The notes: generated by a model from the sequence alone, not told the origin. Shown: positions 7,759 to 16,313, counted from the stretch's first letter. The stretch is 64,000 nt of DNA from Guptibacillus spartinae (GCF_028610625.1 NZ_JAQQWU010000010.1:1-64000), one strand, 5' to 3'. Program-made: numbers and translations.

Positions 7759-8517
7759 GTGTTCATAATAAAGAAATATTGGGTTTCCGTGTTTGATGAA
7801 GAAAGATCGATTCGAATTTATTTACCAGAAGGTTATCAAGTATCTAAAGAGAGCTATCCTGTTCTCTATATGCATGATGGACAAAATGTGTTTGAAGATC
7901 GGGAAGCCGTAGGCGGAAGGTCATTACGAATGAAGGACTATCTTGAGAAAAACCATTTACCACTTATTGTTGTTGGAATTGATTCAGGTGCTAACCGGAT
8001 GGAGGAATATCGCCTATGGGCTCCAGGAAAGCTGAGTGAGGAGCTGACAGGAAAAAGCGCTTCTCAGGAAGCAAAGGGGCGGGAATATCTCGATTTTATT
8101 GTCAAAGATCTAAAACCATTGATGGATGCTACGTACCGAACCAAGGGTGCCTCAACTTATATGGCTGGTATTTCTCTTGGGGGATTGCTAACAGTTTATG
8201 CCCTATGTCGTTACCCAAATGTGTTTACTAGAGGAGTAGGGCTTTCTTCTGCTTTTTTTCGCAATCAAGAGAAGTTGGAGGAGTTTATCTTAGAAGTTGA
8301 TCGTGTTGGTCATCTCTATTTGGACTGTGGTGATAAGGAATCAGGTGATGAAAGAATTGATCATGCGTTTTTAACTTCAAATGAACGAATTTATGAGACG
8401 TTAGAAAAAATGGGAGCGAGCGTTGAATTTAAGGTGATAAAGAATGGGGAACATCACTATGAGTCATTCTCTCAGAGAGTTGATGACGTTATGTCATTTT
8501 TGTTGCGGGATGGCTGA
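7759..8517 (+). CDS. Alpha/beta-hydrolase, esterase D/enterochelin esterase-like family
   Basis: A 252-residue putative esterase (PF00756-like). The order of motifs is RIYLPEGY at the start, VLYMHDGQNVF (oxyanion-hole region, about 35), the nucleophile elbow MAGISLGGL (Ser about 139), YLDCGDKE with a candidate Asp, and GEHHYESF with the catalytic His. The start is the GTG at 7759 with GGAGGGG about 9 bases upstream; an ATG at 7752 opens only a short frame. No signal peptide is visible, so it is cytoplasmic. It looks monocistronic, and the substrate is unknown. Confidence 0.82.
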   Translation: MFIIKKYWVSVFDEERSIRIYLPEGYQVSKESYPVLYMHDGQNVFEDREAVGGRSLRMKDYLEKNHLPLIVVGIDSGANRMEEYRLWAPGKLSEELTGKSASQEAKGREYLDFIVKDLKPLMDATYRTKGASTYMAGISLGGLLTVYALCRYPNVFTRGVGLSSAFFRNQEKLEEFILEVDRVGHLYLDCGDKESGDERIDHAFLTSNERIYETLEKMGASVEFKVIKNGEHHYESFSQRVDDVMSFLLRDG

Positions 8518-8525
8518 TGGAGTAT

Positions 8526-8548
8526 AAAGGACCTGAATGAGGTCCTTT
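8526..8548. terminator. Bidirectional terminator
   Basis: AAAGGACCT and AGGTCCTTT form a perfect 9-bp stem with a 5-base loop, between the convergent esterase and ECF sigma operons. Confidence 0.65.
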
Positions 8549-8559
8549 ATGAATTGTCT

Positions 8560-8805
8560 CTACATGAAAAACAGTATGCCTGCTGAAAGACCAATCGTAA
8601 GGGCAATTGGAGCTAATTGAATTTTTAACAACAGCTCTGGTGTTAAGGCATGATGTTCCAAGGGATTTTGTACGGGGGCGCACACAAAATCCGCCACACG
8701 GTCTGCCTTTTTCTTCTGTAAGGAAAGCGGAGGAACATCGACGGTGTACTGATCGAGTTGGTCTCGGAGTTCTTTCGGTAGTGAGTGGTTATGGTGTGAT
8801 TTCAT
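8560..8805 (-). CDS. Small single-TM protein, probable anti-sigma partner (YxlC-like)
   Basis: An 81-residue protein with a soluble N-terminal part (LPKELRDQLDQYTVDVPPLS) and one C-terminal TM helix (LAPIALTIGLSAGILFFM). The start has GGAGGGAGA 5 bases upstream and overlaps the end of the ECF sigma gene by 17 bases, so the two are coupled. In B. subtilis the sigY gene is followed by yxlC, which encodes a small protein that restrains the sigma factor. Size, topology and place agree, but the sequence likeness is too faint for a firm call. Confidence 0.6.
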   Translation of the reverse strand: MKSHHNHSLPKELRDQLDQYTVDVPPLSLQKKKADRVADFVCAPVQNPLEHHALTPELLLKIQLAPIALTIGLSAGILFFM

Positions 8806-9325
8806 CGTTTTCTCCCTCCAATAAATGTCTTAACCGTTTAATGGCTGTCGCTAACCTGGACTTTACCGTTCCAACGGGAATGTCTAGGATGCTTGCAACG
8901 TCTTGTTGTGTCATGTCGTGGTAATAGATTAGTAGAATAACCGCTCTCTGCTTCTCAGGTAGCTGCTTTAGAGCCCATTGAATCGTCATTTTTTCTACGG
9001 TATCAGAAGGAAAGACTGCTTCTTTTTTTACTAGAAAAGGGAGAAGTGATTGCCATTTTGCTCTTCGTTTCAATTTGTTAATCATGAGCTGATAACCTAT
9101 TTTAAAAAGGTACGTTTTTAGAGAGGCACGCGTGACGTCATACCGATCCTGGAATTTATGGAATTTCACGAAAGTATCCTGCACAAGATCGATACTGAGT
9201 TGTTCATCACGAGTGTAACGATACAAAAAACGGTAGAGAGAATCTTTGTGAGTGAGATAAATGGTTTCGAATGTCATAGACAATGATTTCTCAAGAGGAA
9301 TCGAGTTGTGTTCGTTAAAATTCAT
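8789..9325 (-). CDS. ECF RNA polymerase sigma factor
   Basis: A 178-residue group IV sigma factor with both defining domains. Region 2 reads FETIYLTHKDSLYRFLYRYT, then SIDLVQDTFVKFH (about residues 20-55). Region 4 reads LKQLPEKQRAVILLIYYHDMTQQDVASILDIPVGTVKSRL (about 118-158), whose VGTVKSRL is the -35 recognition helix. The ATG at 9325 overlaps the end of the upstream membrane gene by 11 bases; an internal ATG at 9277 is possible. It sits between a four-TM protein and a one-TM protein, the usual make-up of a signal-responsive ECF operon such as sigY. Confidence 0.9.
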   Translation of the reverse strand: MNFNEHNSIPLEKSLSMTFETIYLTHKDSLYRFLYRYTRDEQLSIDLVQDTFVKFHKFQDRYDVTRASLKTYLFKIGYQLMINKLKRRAKWQSLLPFLVKKEAVFPSDTVEKMTIQWALKQLPEKQRAVILLIYYHDMTQQDVASILDIPVGTVKSRLATAIKRLRHLLEGENDEITP

Positions 9326-9680
9326 TCGGCCAGCGCTCTTTTATGCCTTTATACGTGTAGGCAAGACGGAAAATAAACCAGAGAAACGTAAGTAGTGGGA
9401 AGACAAACGTCTGATGCAAAAAAAACTGTACGAAGGGATTTTCAATGTTTTCTCCTTTAATGAGAAAGATAAATAGTCCTGTAATACATATGAAAGAATA
9501 AGCTGAGGACGCAATCATGACATAATCCCAGCGTGACCAATAGAAATAAAGCGTGGTCTTTTGAAAGTCGATTTTTCCATTTGTTTTGTGTACATGTTTT
9601 TGAAGCGTTGCGATTAAAACTGCAAAAACGGTTCCGAGAACTCCTGCCATCACTAACCCCATGATCCACCCAATCGCCAT
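9315..9680 (-). CDS. Membrane protein at head of ECF sigma operon
   Basis: A 121-residue protein with about four hydrophobic segments: IGWIMGLVMAGVLGTVF, YVMIASSAYSFICITGLFIFL, FFLHQTFVFPLLTFLWFIF and a short N-terminal part. I chose the ATG at 9680 because AAAGGTG lies 8 bases upstream; an in-frame ATG at 9698 has none. I do not recognise the family. Being first in the ECF operon and coupled to the sigma gene, it may take part in sensing or in holding the anti-sigma protein at the membrane. Confidence 0.65.
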   Translation of the reverse strand: MAIGWIMGLVMAGVLGTVFAVLIATLQKHVHKTNGKIDFQKTTLYFYWSRWDYVMIASSAYSFICITGLFIFLIKGENIENPFVQFFLHQTFVFPLLTFLWFIFRLAYTYKGIKERWPNEF

Positions 9681-9810
9681 GTATTTCACACCTTTCATTT
9701 CTATATTTTCACATATTTATACAATTAAAAGGAAAGAAAAGTTCATTTTTCTAATGAGTTTTTTTAGGTGGGACAGACTAAGAGCATATTGTAGAAATTG
9801 GGTGAAACAA

Positions 9811-10383
9811 TTGAATAAAAAAATAGGCGTGATTGCTAGCGGTCTTTTTATATTAATTCTACTGACGACTAGCATTGTTTCTGTCCAAGCAGAACGGCCG
9901 GTAAGCGAAGTCACATACATGAAATCTGAAACGAAAAAGGATACTGCGATTGAAAAAACATTCGCAAAAGAATTCGGACTTAAAAAGGGATCAGACTCCA
10001 TACGCTATTTCTACAATAAAATTGATTTAAACAATGATCAGATACCTGAAACGTTTGTCTATTTAGTCGGTCCAACGGTATGTGGGACAGGGGGATGCAG
10101 TGGCCTGTTATTAGAAGAAAAGGATGGAGAGTATATAGTGAAATCTCGTTTTTCCTTAGTCAGAACCCCGATCATCATTCAAAACGAAATGACAAACGGG
10201 TGGAAGGACATCGTTATGTATGTAGCGGGTGGAGGGATAGAGCCTGGTTACCATCAGCTAAAATTTAATGGGAAAACCTATCCTTCTAATCCATCTGTTG
10301 AACCGATCATAAAAGACGAAAAGATAAAAGGAATTGGGATTTTAAACGATGAACTGACTCAGGATAATGGCATCGAGTTTTAA
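9811..10383 (+). CDS. Secreted protein of unknown function
   Basis: About 190 residues, with a signal peptide (NKKIGVIASGLFILILLTTSIVSVQA, cleavage near VQA-E) followed by a hydrophilic domain. IDLNNDQIPETFVYL resembles an FG-GAP or EF-hand-like Ca-binding turn. A CGTGGC motif holds two cysteines that could form a disulfide. I chose the TTG at 9811 because GGGTGA lies 5 bases upstream and the signal peptide then begins properly; the frame is open back to 9661 without family support. It diverges from the ECF operon, so it could be a target of that sigma factor. Confidence 0.6.
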   Translation: MNKKIGVIASGLFILILLTTSIVSVQAERPVSEVTYMKSETKKDTAIEKTFAKEFGLKKGSDSIRYFYNKIDLNNDQIPETFVYLVGPTVCGTGGCSGLLLEEKDGEYIVKSRFSLVRTPIIIQNEMTNGWKDIVMYVAGGGIEPGYHQLKFNGKTYPSNPSVEPIIKDEKIKGIGILNDELTQDNGIEF

Positions 10384-10384
10384 A

Positions 10385-10420
10385 AGAGGTAGAGGACAAC
10401 TTTTTTTGTCCTCTACCTCT
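10385..10420. terminator. Bidirectional terminator
   Basis: A perfect 15-bp stem (10385-10399 and 10406-10420) with T-runs available on both strands, between convergent genes. Confidence 0.85.
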
Positions 10421-10427
10421 TCTATTT

Positions 10428-10748
10428 CTATGTGTTGATTGGTTCAGGATGCATCTCGTACTGCTTGTGGGCATCCTTAAGCGCAGCAGCTAGCGCGTTC
10501 CCTGCTTTTCCAAGATAGCCTTCTTTTAATTGATGAAGAGGTTCTGATATGCCATCTTTTAAACTGAAGCCTTTTAGTAATTGTTTGACGAACTGTTTGC
10601 TGTGTTCTGTTGCAAGGGTACAGGAGGCATCGACGATCACGCCATACTTTTTATCGACTTCAAGTGTGAGGGTTAAGGTGTCTGAAATGTTGTTAGCAGC
10701 CATGCCGGTTGGGAGTTTGGAGTGGCCGGCGACGAAAAGGGTGTTCAT
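10428..10748 (-). CDS. DUF3870 domain-containing protein
   Basis: A 106-residue cytoplasmic protein. The TLFVAGHSKLPTGMAANN opening and the VDKKYGVIVDASCTLATEH core match my memory of the DUF3870 family, whose function is unknown and whose members often lie near metabolic regulators. The second ATG (10748) is preferred because the first, at 10760, overlaps the ribosome site AAAGGAG. It is a single gene between terminators. Confidence 0.75.
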   Translation of the reverse strand: MNTLFVAGHSKLPTGMAANNISDTLTLTLEVDKKYGVIVDASCTLATEHSKQFVKQLLKGFSLKDGISEPLHQLKEGYLGKAGNALAAALKDAHKQYEMHPEPINT

Positions 10749-10858
10749 GAATGAAATCATCTCCTTTATTTGGTAACGTTTTCAATAGTGTAGCATAACA
10801 AGACTTGTTAGAGAGTGGTAGAATAGTAGAAAATGTCATTTGGAATGGAGTGTATAAG

Positions 10859-11650
10859 ATGGATCTCAATCTAAAAGGAAAAACGGTCGTCGTAACAGCT
10901 GCAAGCAAGGGGCTTGGAAAAGCTTCAGCACGGGCATTTGCACAAGAAGGGGCACATGTGATCCTTTCAAGTCGAAGTGAAGATGAGCTTAAAAAAGCAT
11001 GCGAAGAAATCAGCGAAGAGACAGGGAATGAGCAGGTTACCTGGATCGTTTGTGATATGACAAACGCAGATGAGATCAATCGATTGATGGCGTTTGCGGC
11101 GGACACGCATGGAACAGTCGATGTATTAGTGAACAACGCTGGCGGTCCGCCAGCTGGAGGGTTTGAGGATTTTAGTGATAATGATTGGCAAAATGCGTTT
11201 GAACTAAATCTATTAAGCTTCATTCGAACTTCAAGAGCTGCAATTCCATATATGAAGGAAAATGGATGGGGACGGATCTTGAACATTGCTTCATCTTCCA
11301 TTAAACAATCGCTCGATAACTTGATCCTGTCGAACACATTTCGAGCAGGAATTGTGGGACTAGCAAAAAGCCTTTCACAGGAATATGCCGAGCATAATAT
11401 TCTTGTAAATACCGTTGGTCCTGGACGGATTGCGACGGATCGTGTGGAGCAACTTGATCAAATCAAGGCAGATCAGTTAGGCATCAATGCTGCTGAATTA
11501 AAAAGCCAAGCGGAACAATCCATTCCGATGAAAAGATACGGAGAACCGGATGAATTTGCGAAGGCCATCGTATTTCTCGGCTCAGATGCTAATACGTATA
11601 TGACCGGGCAATCGCTTGTTGTCGATGGCGGACTAGTGAAGGCATTGTAA
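10859..11650 (+). CDS. SDR-family oxidoreductase (FabG-like, atypical active site)
   Basis: A 263-residue Rossmann protein. The cofactor motif TAASKGLGKASA (about residues 14-25) and the NNAGG motif (about 90) are standard for classical SDRs. The catalytic Ser is present in NIASSSIKQ, but where YxxxK should come the protein reads LILSNTFRAGIVGLAKSLS, so the Tyr and Lys are replaced by Asn and Arg (SNxxR). This pattern recurs in a known FabG-like subgroup, so it is probably not damage. The ATG at 10859 has GGAGTG about 8 bases upstream. It is a single gene and the substrate is unknown. Confidence 0.82.
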   Translation: MDLNLKGKTVVVTAASKGLGKASARAFAQEGAHVILSSRSEDELKKACEEISEETGNEQVTWIVCDMTNADEINRLMAFAADTHGTVDVLVNNAGGPPAGGFEDFSDNDWQNAFELNLLSFIRTSRAAIPYMKENGWGRILNIASSSIKQSLDNLILSNTFRAGIVGLAKSLSQEYAEHNILVNTVGPGRIATDRVEQLDQIKADQLGINAAELKSQAEQSIPMKRYGEPDEFAKAIVFLGSDANTYMTGQSLVVDGGLVKAL

Positions 11651-11658
11651 AGAGGTGA

Positions 11659-11680
11659 GGGACGCGCTGCGTCCTTTTTT
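11659..11680 (+). terminator. Terminator after SDR gene
   Basis: GGACGC and GCGTCC with a gct loop are followed by TTTTTT, 9 bases beyond the stop codon. Confidence 0.75.
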
Positions 11681-11818
11681 CTTTGAGAATCTCCCCCCTA
11701 ATCATTTTTCTTTTAGGAAGAAACCGATATAATGGAAGAAGGTGAAAATGACTAATTCTGGTGTTGCTAAACCCTTTGGTTTCAAAGCAATTGTCGGTAT
11801 AGGGAGGGTGATTGGCTG

Positions 11819-13102
11819 ATGGATGTGAAAGAACGGATTCTAGAAGCGACGGATATTCATAAAGCAACTGAGATGATCAGCATTGCGACGAATAAGCCGG
11901 TGATTATTGAAAATAAAAATTTCGAATTGATTTCATATAGCACGGCGTCAGAGAGCTTTGATCAAACGCAACAAAAAACCATTTTATATAAAAAGTGTCC
12001 CGTTTTTATTATTGATCGTTTGAAAAAGGAAGGGATTGTCCAACAACTTGAGAGCAATGAAGCTCCAATCCGTATTGCTCCTATTGAGGAAATCGGTTTT
12101 TATCAACGCGTGGTTGTGAAAGCGGTTTATGAAGAGCGAACGATGGGGTATCTCTGGGTGCAGGAAACGAACAGTCCACTGACGGAAGAAGAGGTAGAGT
12201 TTCTAACTGAAATCACCCCCCACATCGGAAAGCTCATTCATGATTCCTATCAAAAAGGAAAAGAGCATGAGGGGAAGCAGGAGAAATTGCTGTGGAATGT
12301 GCTTCTTCATGAATATGAAAGCGAAAACCAAATGAGGCGAAAAGCCCAGGTGGCGAGCTTGCCATTACCTGAACGCTTTTCTGTACTTGTTATGTCCATT
12401 GGAGAGCCTTCTCAAGAACCGCTTTTGAATGAAGTGCTCGAGCTCCTGTCTAGGTTTAAGCGTCATAAGATTCAGGTGCTTAAAACGGAACTTCAAGTTG
12501 TCGCTGTCATCTCTGGGGATAAAAAGAGGAAGGGATCGGCTATTGAAAATAGTCGTGAGCTTGTTGAATATGTGAAAAGTGCCTTAACTCATGAAGAGTT
12601 TTATTCTTTCTTGATCGGAATTGGGAAAGAATATATGGAACTTATTGATATGAGGAAAAGTTTTCTAGAAGCTCTAGAAGTCATTGAGACAGCTGATTTT
12701 ATTGGGCCAAGGCCCGACGTCATGCCGCGAGAATTTTCGAAGCTTGGAGTATACAGATATCTCGCCGCTCTTTATGAGAAAAACAATACGGAGCATTATT
12801 ACAATCAGAATTTGCTTAACTTAATGGAGAAAGATTCAGTGAGTCATTCTAGTTTGTTGAAGACGCTAGAGGTGTATTTATCGAACAACGGTAAAGGTAA
12901 AAGCACAGCGGCAGAGCTGTTTATCCATCCAAATACGCTAAATTATCGCATGAAACAGATTCAAGATTTAACCGACATTGATTTTGATGATTTTAATATG
13001 AAAAGCCACATTTATATTGAGCTATTGTTGTTAAACAACATCCCGTCTTACTACAATCGGTACCTTTCCGCTGTAGAGGAGCAGAAAAGTACTGTGAAGT
13101 AG
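11819..13102 (+). CDS. putR: PucR-family transcriptional activator of proline use (PutR)
   Basis: A 427-residue regulator. The N-terminal ~140 residues form a GAF-like sensor (IISIATNKPVIIENKNF and on), and the middle is the usual helical linker. The C-terminal PucR HTH includes LEVYLSNNGKGKSTAAELF and HPNTLNYRMKQIQDLTD (about residues 345-395). AGGGAGGGTG lies 9 bases before the ATG. In B. subtilis PutR activates putBCP in response to proline. Here putB and putC follow on the same strand after its own terminator, so the role is well supported by context. Confidence 0.85.
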   Translation: MDVKERILEATDIHKATEMISIATNKPVIIENKNFELISYSTASESFDQTQQKTILYKKCPVFIIDRLKKEGIVQQLESNEAPIRIAPIEEIGFYQRVVVKAVYEERTMGYLWVQETNSPLTEEEVEFLTEITPHIGKLIHDSYQKGKEHEGKQEKLLWNVLLHEYESENQMRRKAQVASLPLPERFSVLVMSIGEPSQEPLLNEVLELLSRFKRHKIQVLKTELQVVAVISGDKKRKGSAIENSRELVEYVKSALTHEEFYSFLIGIGKEYMELIDMRKSFLEALEVIETADFIGPRPDVMPREFSKLGVYRYLAALYEKNNTEHYYNQNLLNLMEKDSVSHSSLLKTLEVYLSNNGKGKSTAAELFIHPNTLNYRMKQIQDLTDIDFDDFNMKSHIYIELLLLNNIPSYYNRYLSAVEEQKSTVK

Positions 13103-13143
13103 CGTATTTGGGGAGGATGGAGCTTGTTTATTGGCTAAACCGG

Positions 13144-13171
13144 GAAGCGGCACATTGTGCAGCTTCTTTTT
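13144..13171 (+). terminator. Terminator after putR
   Basis: GAAGC-g-GCAC-att-GTGC-a-GCTTC pairs along its whole length and is followed by five Ts, so putR is separated from putB. Confidence 0.75.
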
Positions 13172-13230
13172 GTCGTTGAGGGGATGGAAAGCGTGGTATA
13201 ATCGCTGGTTTTCGTGGGGGAGAGAGTGGT

Positions 13231-13330
13231 TTATTGGCCAAAATGGAGATATATTGGCCAAAATCAGAATATATTGGCTAAAATCCAGATATATTGTCCA
13301 AATCGGAAATATATTGGCCAAAGCGAAAAT
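13231..13330. repeat. Five tandem copies of a 20-bp unit centred on TTGGCCAA
   Basis: Units start at 13231, 13251, 13271, 13291 and 13311, each exactly 20 bases. The consensus is ATATTGGCCAAAATCxGAAT. Copies 1, 2 and 5 keep the palindrome TTGGCCAA; copies 3 and 4 each have one change. A lone related unit, TTATTGGCTAAACCGGGAAG, lies at 13129-13148 inside the putR terminator region. No ORF needs this stretch. Confidence 0.85.
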
Positions 13331-13362
13331 TTCGCTCCTTAAAGGGGTGCCCCGCTTTTCCA

Positions 13363-13650
13363 GGCTCCAGCGCTTGTCGCCCCTAAACGCCCACTTCCGC
13401 TTTTCCTGAGATCCAGCTGCAGTGGGCAGGGGCTCGATTGCTTCACCCCACAAAATGAACACAAAGACCGTGTTCTTTTTGTGGGGCTCCAGCGCCTGTC
13501 GCCCCTAAACGCCCACTTCCGCTTTTCTGAGATCCAGCTACGACTCGCAGAAACTGCGATATTTCACTCTTTCACCAGAACACAAAGTGCGTGTTCTCGT
13601 TCAAGAGTTCCAATATCTTCGTTTCTAAACGCTCGTCTCCGCTTTTCCCA
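13363..13650. repeat. Three tandem copies of a ~121-bp element with internal hairpin
   Basis: Copy 1 begins at 13363, copy 2 at 13485 and a decayed copy 3 at about 13606. The first two share the block from ggctccagcg to gatccagct nearly base for base. Between blocks lies a hairpin: 13446-13486 (16 of 17 pairs) and GAACAC/GTGTTC at 13579-13596. The CCAGCG...CGCTTTTC style is like the intergenic repeats common in Bacillus genomes. Confidence 0.75.
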
Positions 13651-13698
13651 TTGTGTGTAAACCACAAAATCTGAACTGAACTATTGTGTTTTGACCAC
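13651..13698 (+). promoter_or_regulatory. Candidate PutR binding sites upstream of putB
   Basis: TTGTG-N6-CCAC occurs twice, at 13651-13665 and 13684-13698, exactly 33 bases apart (about three DNA turns). The first is also a dyad, TTGTG-N7-CACAA. They end just before the promoter. Confidence 0.5.
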
Positions 13699-13700
13699 GT

Positions 13701-13729
13701 TGCCAGATGACCCTTGAAATCGATATAAT
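13701..13729 (+). promoter_or_regulatory. Activator-dependent putB promoter
   Basis: A perfect -10 TATAAT (13724-13729) has no -35 worth the name at 17 bases (TGCCAG), and the paired TTGTG-N6-CCAC sites abut that position. This suits activation by PutR. Confidence 0.5.
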
Positions 13730-13817
13730 TTTCACAAGAAAACAAAAACTTTCTTTGGAGTATTTCACAAGCTTGATGAATGATTGGAGATATAGGGTGA
13801 AAAGGAGTGTGGTAGAG

Positions 13818-14735
13818 TTGGAAGCCATCAACAAGAGTTTTTTCCTTTTTCTCGCTAGTAGGCCCTCACTTGATCGGCTCGCCAAACGATGGGGAAGTAA
13901 GTTTGGTGCTGACAAAATTGTTGGGGGTGAAACCTTTGAGCATGCGGTGCCTCTTATTCAGAACTTGAATAGTCAGGGACTTCGGGTCACGGTGGATCAT
14001 CTTGGGGAATTCGTTTCATCTGAAACAGAAGCGAAGGAACGGACACAAGAGTGTCTTAATACGATTCGCATGATTAGCGCTCATCAATTAAATTCTCAAA
14101 TGTCTTTGAAAGTGACTTCACTAGGACTAGATATTAGTCGAGATCTCGTCTGGCAAAACATGATTGAGATTATGGAAGAAGCGGTGAAGCATGAGGTGTT
14201 CGTTACGATTGATATGGAAGATTCCACACGAACGGAAGCGACACTTGATCTTTACAAAGATTTGAAAAAGAAGTACGACAACATTGGCACCGTCATTCAG
14301 TCTTATTTATACCGATCTGATCAGGATCTGGATAAATTGAATGAAGTGAATCCGAATTTGCGTCTGGTAAAAGGGGCTTATAAGGAATCGGCGGATGTTG
14401 CCTTCCCAGCAAAATCAGATGTGGATCATAACTTGAAGCAGTTGATTAGAAAGCATTTAATGAATGGGAATTTTACAGCCATCGCAAGTCATGATGATGC
14501 CATTATTAACTACACGAAAGAATTCGTGAAAGAGCATAAGATTCCGAAAGACCAATTTGAGTTTCAAATGCTGTACGGCATGCGAAGCCAGAGTCAACTC
14601 GATCTTCTAGCGGAAGGTTATGCGGTAAGAGTATACCTACCTTATGGGAACGATTGGTATGGCTATTTTATGCGGCGGTTGGCGGAACGACCTGCGAACA
14701 TCGCCTTTGCTTTTAATGGAATCTTTAAAAAATAA
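13818..14735 (+). CDS. putB: Proline dehydrogenase
   Basis: This 305-residue FAD enzyme oxidises proline to delta-1-pyrroline-5-carboxylate at the membrane. The length matches B. subtilis PutB (303). The barrel end keeps EFQMLYGMR and VRVYLPYGNDWYGYFMRRLAERPAN, the flavin and substrate-binding signature with its paired arginines. The start is the TTG at 13818, 10 bases after AAAGGAG; the frame runs open upstream to 13707, but that part overlaps the promoter. putC follows after 30 bases, so the two form an operon. Confidence 0.93.
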   Translation: MEAINKSFFLFLASRPSLDRLAKRWGSKFGADKIVGGETFEHAVPLIQNLNSQGLRVTVDHLGEFVSSETEAKERTQECLNTIRMISAHQLNSQMSLKVTSLGLDISRDLVWQNMIEIMEEAVKHEVFVTIDMEDSTRTEATLDLYKDLKKKYDNIGTVIQSYLYRSDQDLDKLNEVNPNLRLVKGAYKESADVAFPAKSDVDHNLKQLIRKHLMNGNFTAIASHDDAIINYTKEFVKEHKIPKDQFEFQMLYGMRSQSQLDLLAEGYAVRVYLPYGNDWYGYFMRRLAERPANIAFAFNGIFKK

Positions 14736-14765
14736 ACTTCTTATATTTGAAAGGGGAATTTACTC

Positions 14766-16313
14766 ATGGTAGTACCATACAAACACGAACCGTTTACTGA
14801 TTTCACTGTTAAGGAAAATAAGAAGGCTTTCGAAGAAGCGCTTAAACTGGTGAAAGAAGAGCTTGGAAAAGATCATGATCTTCTGATCAATGGTGAGCGT
14901 GTCAGCACGGAAGATAAAATTGTTTCCATTAATCCTGCAAACAAAGAACAAGTCGTTGGCCGCGTATCGAAGGCAACAAAAGAGCATGCGGAACGCGCGA
15001 TTCAGTCTGCAGATGAAGCATTTGAAGGCTGGAGAAAATGGTCGGCTCGCTCTCGTGCTGAGCTTCTATTCCGCGCTGCTTCGATTGTTCGTCGCCGTAA
15101 GCATGAATTTTCTGCTTATCTTGTCTATGAAGCAGGTAAGCCTTGGAAAGAAGCCGATGCTGATACAGCTGAAGCGATTGATTTCATGGAATATTATGCG
15201 CGTCAAATGATTGAGCTAGGGGAAGGCAAAGCGATTGAAAGCCGTCCTGGCGAGCAAAACCGTTACGTTTATACGCCAAGTGGTGTGGCACTCGTTATTC
15301 CACCATGGAACTTTGCTTTCGCGATTATGGCAGGTACAACGGTCGCTCCACTGGTAACAGGAAATACGGTTCTTCTTAAGCCAGCGAGTGCAACTCCGGT
15401 TGTTGCAGCGAAGTTTGTTGAAGTGCTTGAAGAAGCTGGACTTCCTAAAGGTGTCTTGAACTTTGTTCCAGGTAGCGGAGCTGAAGTAGGGGACTATCTC
15501 GTTGATCATCCGAAAACATCGATCATCACCTTCACTGGTTCTCGTGAAGTAGGTACGCGCATTTATGAGCGTGCGGCGAAAGTACAGCCTGGTCAGCAAC
15601 ACTTGAAGCGCGTTATCGTTGAAATGGGCGGTAAAGATACGGTTGTTGTTGATAACGACGCGGATCTTGAGCTAGCGGCACAGTCGATCGTTGTCTCTGC
15701 ATTTGGCTTCTCTGGACAGAAATGTTCTGCAGGATCACGCGCGGTCATTCATAAGGATGTGTACGATCAAGTACGCGATCGCGTTGTTGAACTAACGAAT
15801 GAGCTAACGATGGGCGAAACGACAGGACCAGATGTTTACATGGGACCGGTCATTGACCAGGCGTCATTTGATAAAATCATGAGCTACATTGAAATTGGAA
15901 AAGAAGAAGGTCGCCTTGTAGCTGGTGGTGAAGGTGATGATTCAAAAGGATACTTCATTAAACCAACGGTATTCGCTGATCTTGCTCCAAAATCTCGTAT
16001 GCAGCAGGAAGAAATCTTTGGACCGGTTGTCTGCTTAACGAAAGTTGATAACTTCGATGAAGCCATTGAAGTAGCAAATAACACAGAATATGGCCTTACA
16101 GGTGCAGTCATCACGAATAACCGTGCACACATTGAGCAAGCGAAAATGGACTTCCATGTCGGTAACCTATACTTCAACCGTAACTGTACAGGAGCCATTG
16201 TTGGTTACCACCCATTCGGAGGATTTAAAATGTCAGGTACGGATTCAAAAGCTGGAGGACCTGATTATCTTGGCCTCCACATGCAGGCTAAAACAATTTC
16301 GGAAATGTTTTAA
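14766..16313 (+). CDS. putC: L-glutamate gamma-semialdehyde (P5C) dehydrogenase
   Basis: A 515-residue NAD-dependent aldehyde dehydrogenase that finishes proline breakdown to glutamate. The NAD site FTGSREVG, the general base in VIVEMGGKD and the nucleophile Cys in [12 protein letters not shown] are all in place at the usual spacing. The C-terminal [18 protein letters not shown] is typical of the RocA/PutC/PruA branch. It has the same length as B. subtilis RocA and PutC (515), and its position after putB argues for PutC. No putP transporter is nearby. Confidence 0.95.
   Translation: MVVPYKHEPFTDFTVKENKKAFEEALKLVKEELGKDHDLLINGERVSTEDKIVSINPANKEQVVGRVSKATKEHAERAIQSADEAFEGWRKWSARSRAELLFRAASIVRRRKHEFSAYLVYEAGKPWKEADADTAEAIDFMEYYARQMIELGEGKAIESRPGEQNRYVYTPSGVALVIPPWNFAFAIMAGTTVAPLVTGNTVLLKPASATPVVAAKFVEVLEEAGLPKGVLNFVPGSGAEVGDYLVDHPKTSIITFTGSREVGTRIYERAAKVQPGQQHLKRVIVEMGGKDTVVVDNDADLELAAQSIVVSAFGFSGQKCSAGSRAVIHKDVYDQVRDRVVELTNELTMGETTGPDVYMGPVIDQASFDKIMSYIEIGKEEGRLVAGGEGDDSKGYFIKPTVFADLAPKSRMQQEEIFGPVVCLTKVDNFDEAIEVANNTEYGLTGAVITNNRAHIEQAKMDFHVGNLYFNRNCTGAIVGYHPFGGFKMSGTDSKAGGPDYLGLHMQAKTISEMF

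Noticed and set aside
10693-11337. Long minus-strand frame across the SDR gene
   Set aside because: The SDR frame on + has full motifs and a ribosome site; the minus frame is Ser/Pro-rich shadow.
13231-13330. CRISPR array
   Set aside because: Units are directly adjacent 20-mers without spacers, and no cas gene is in the window.
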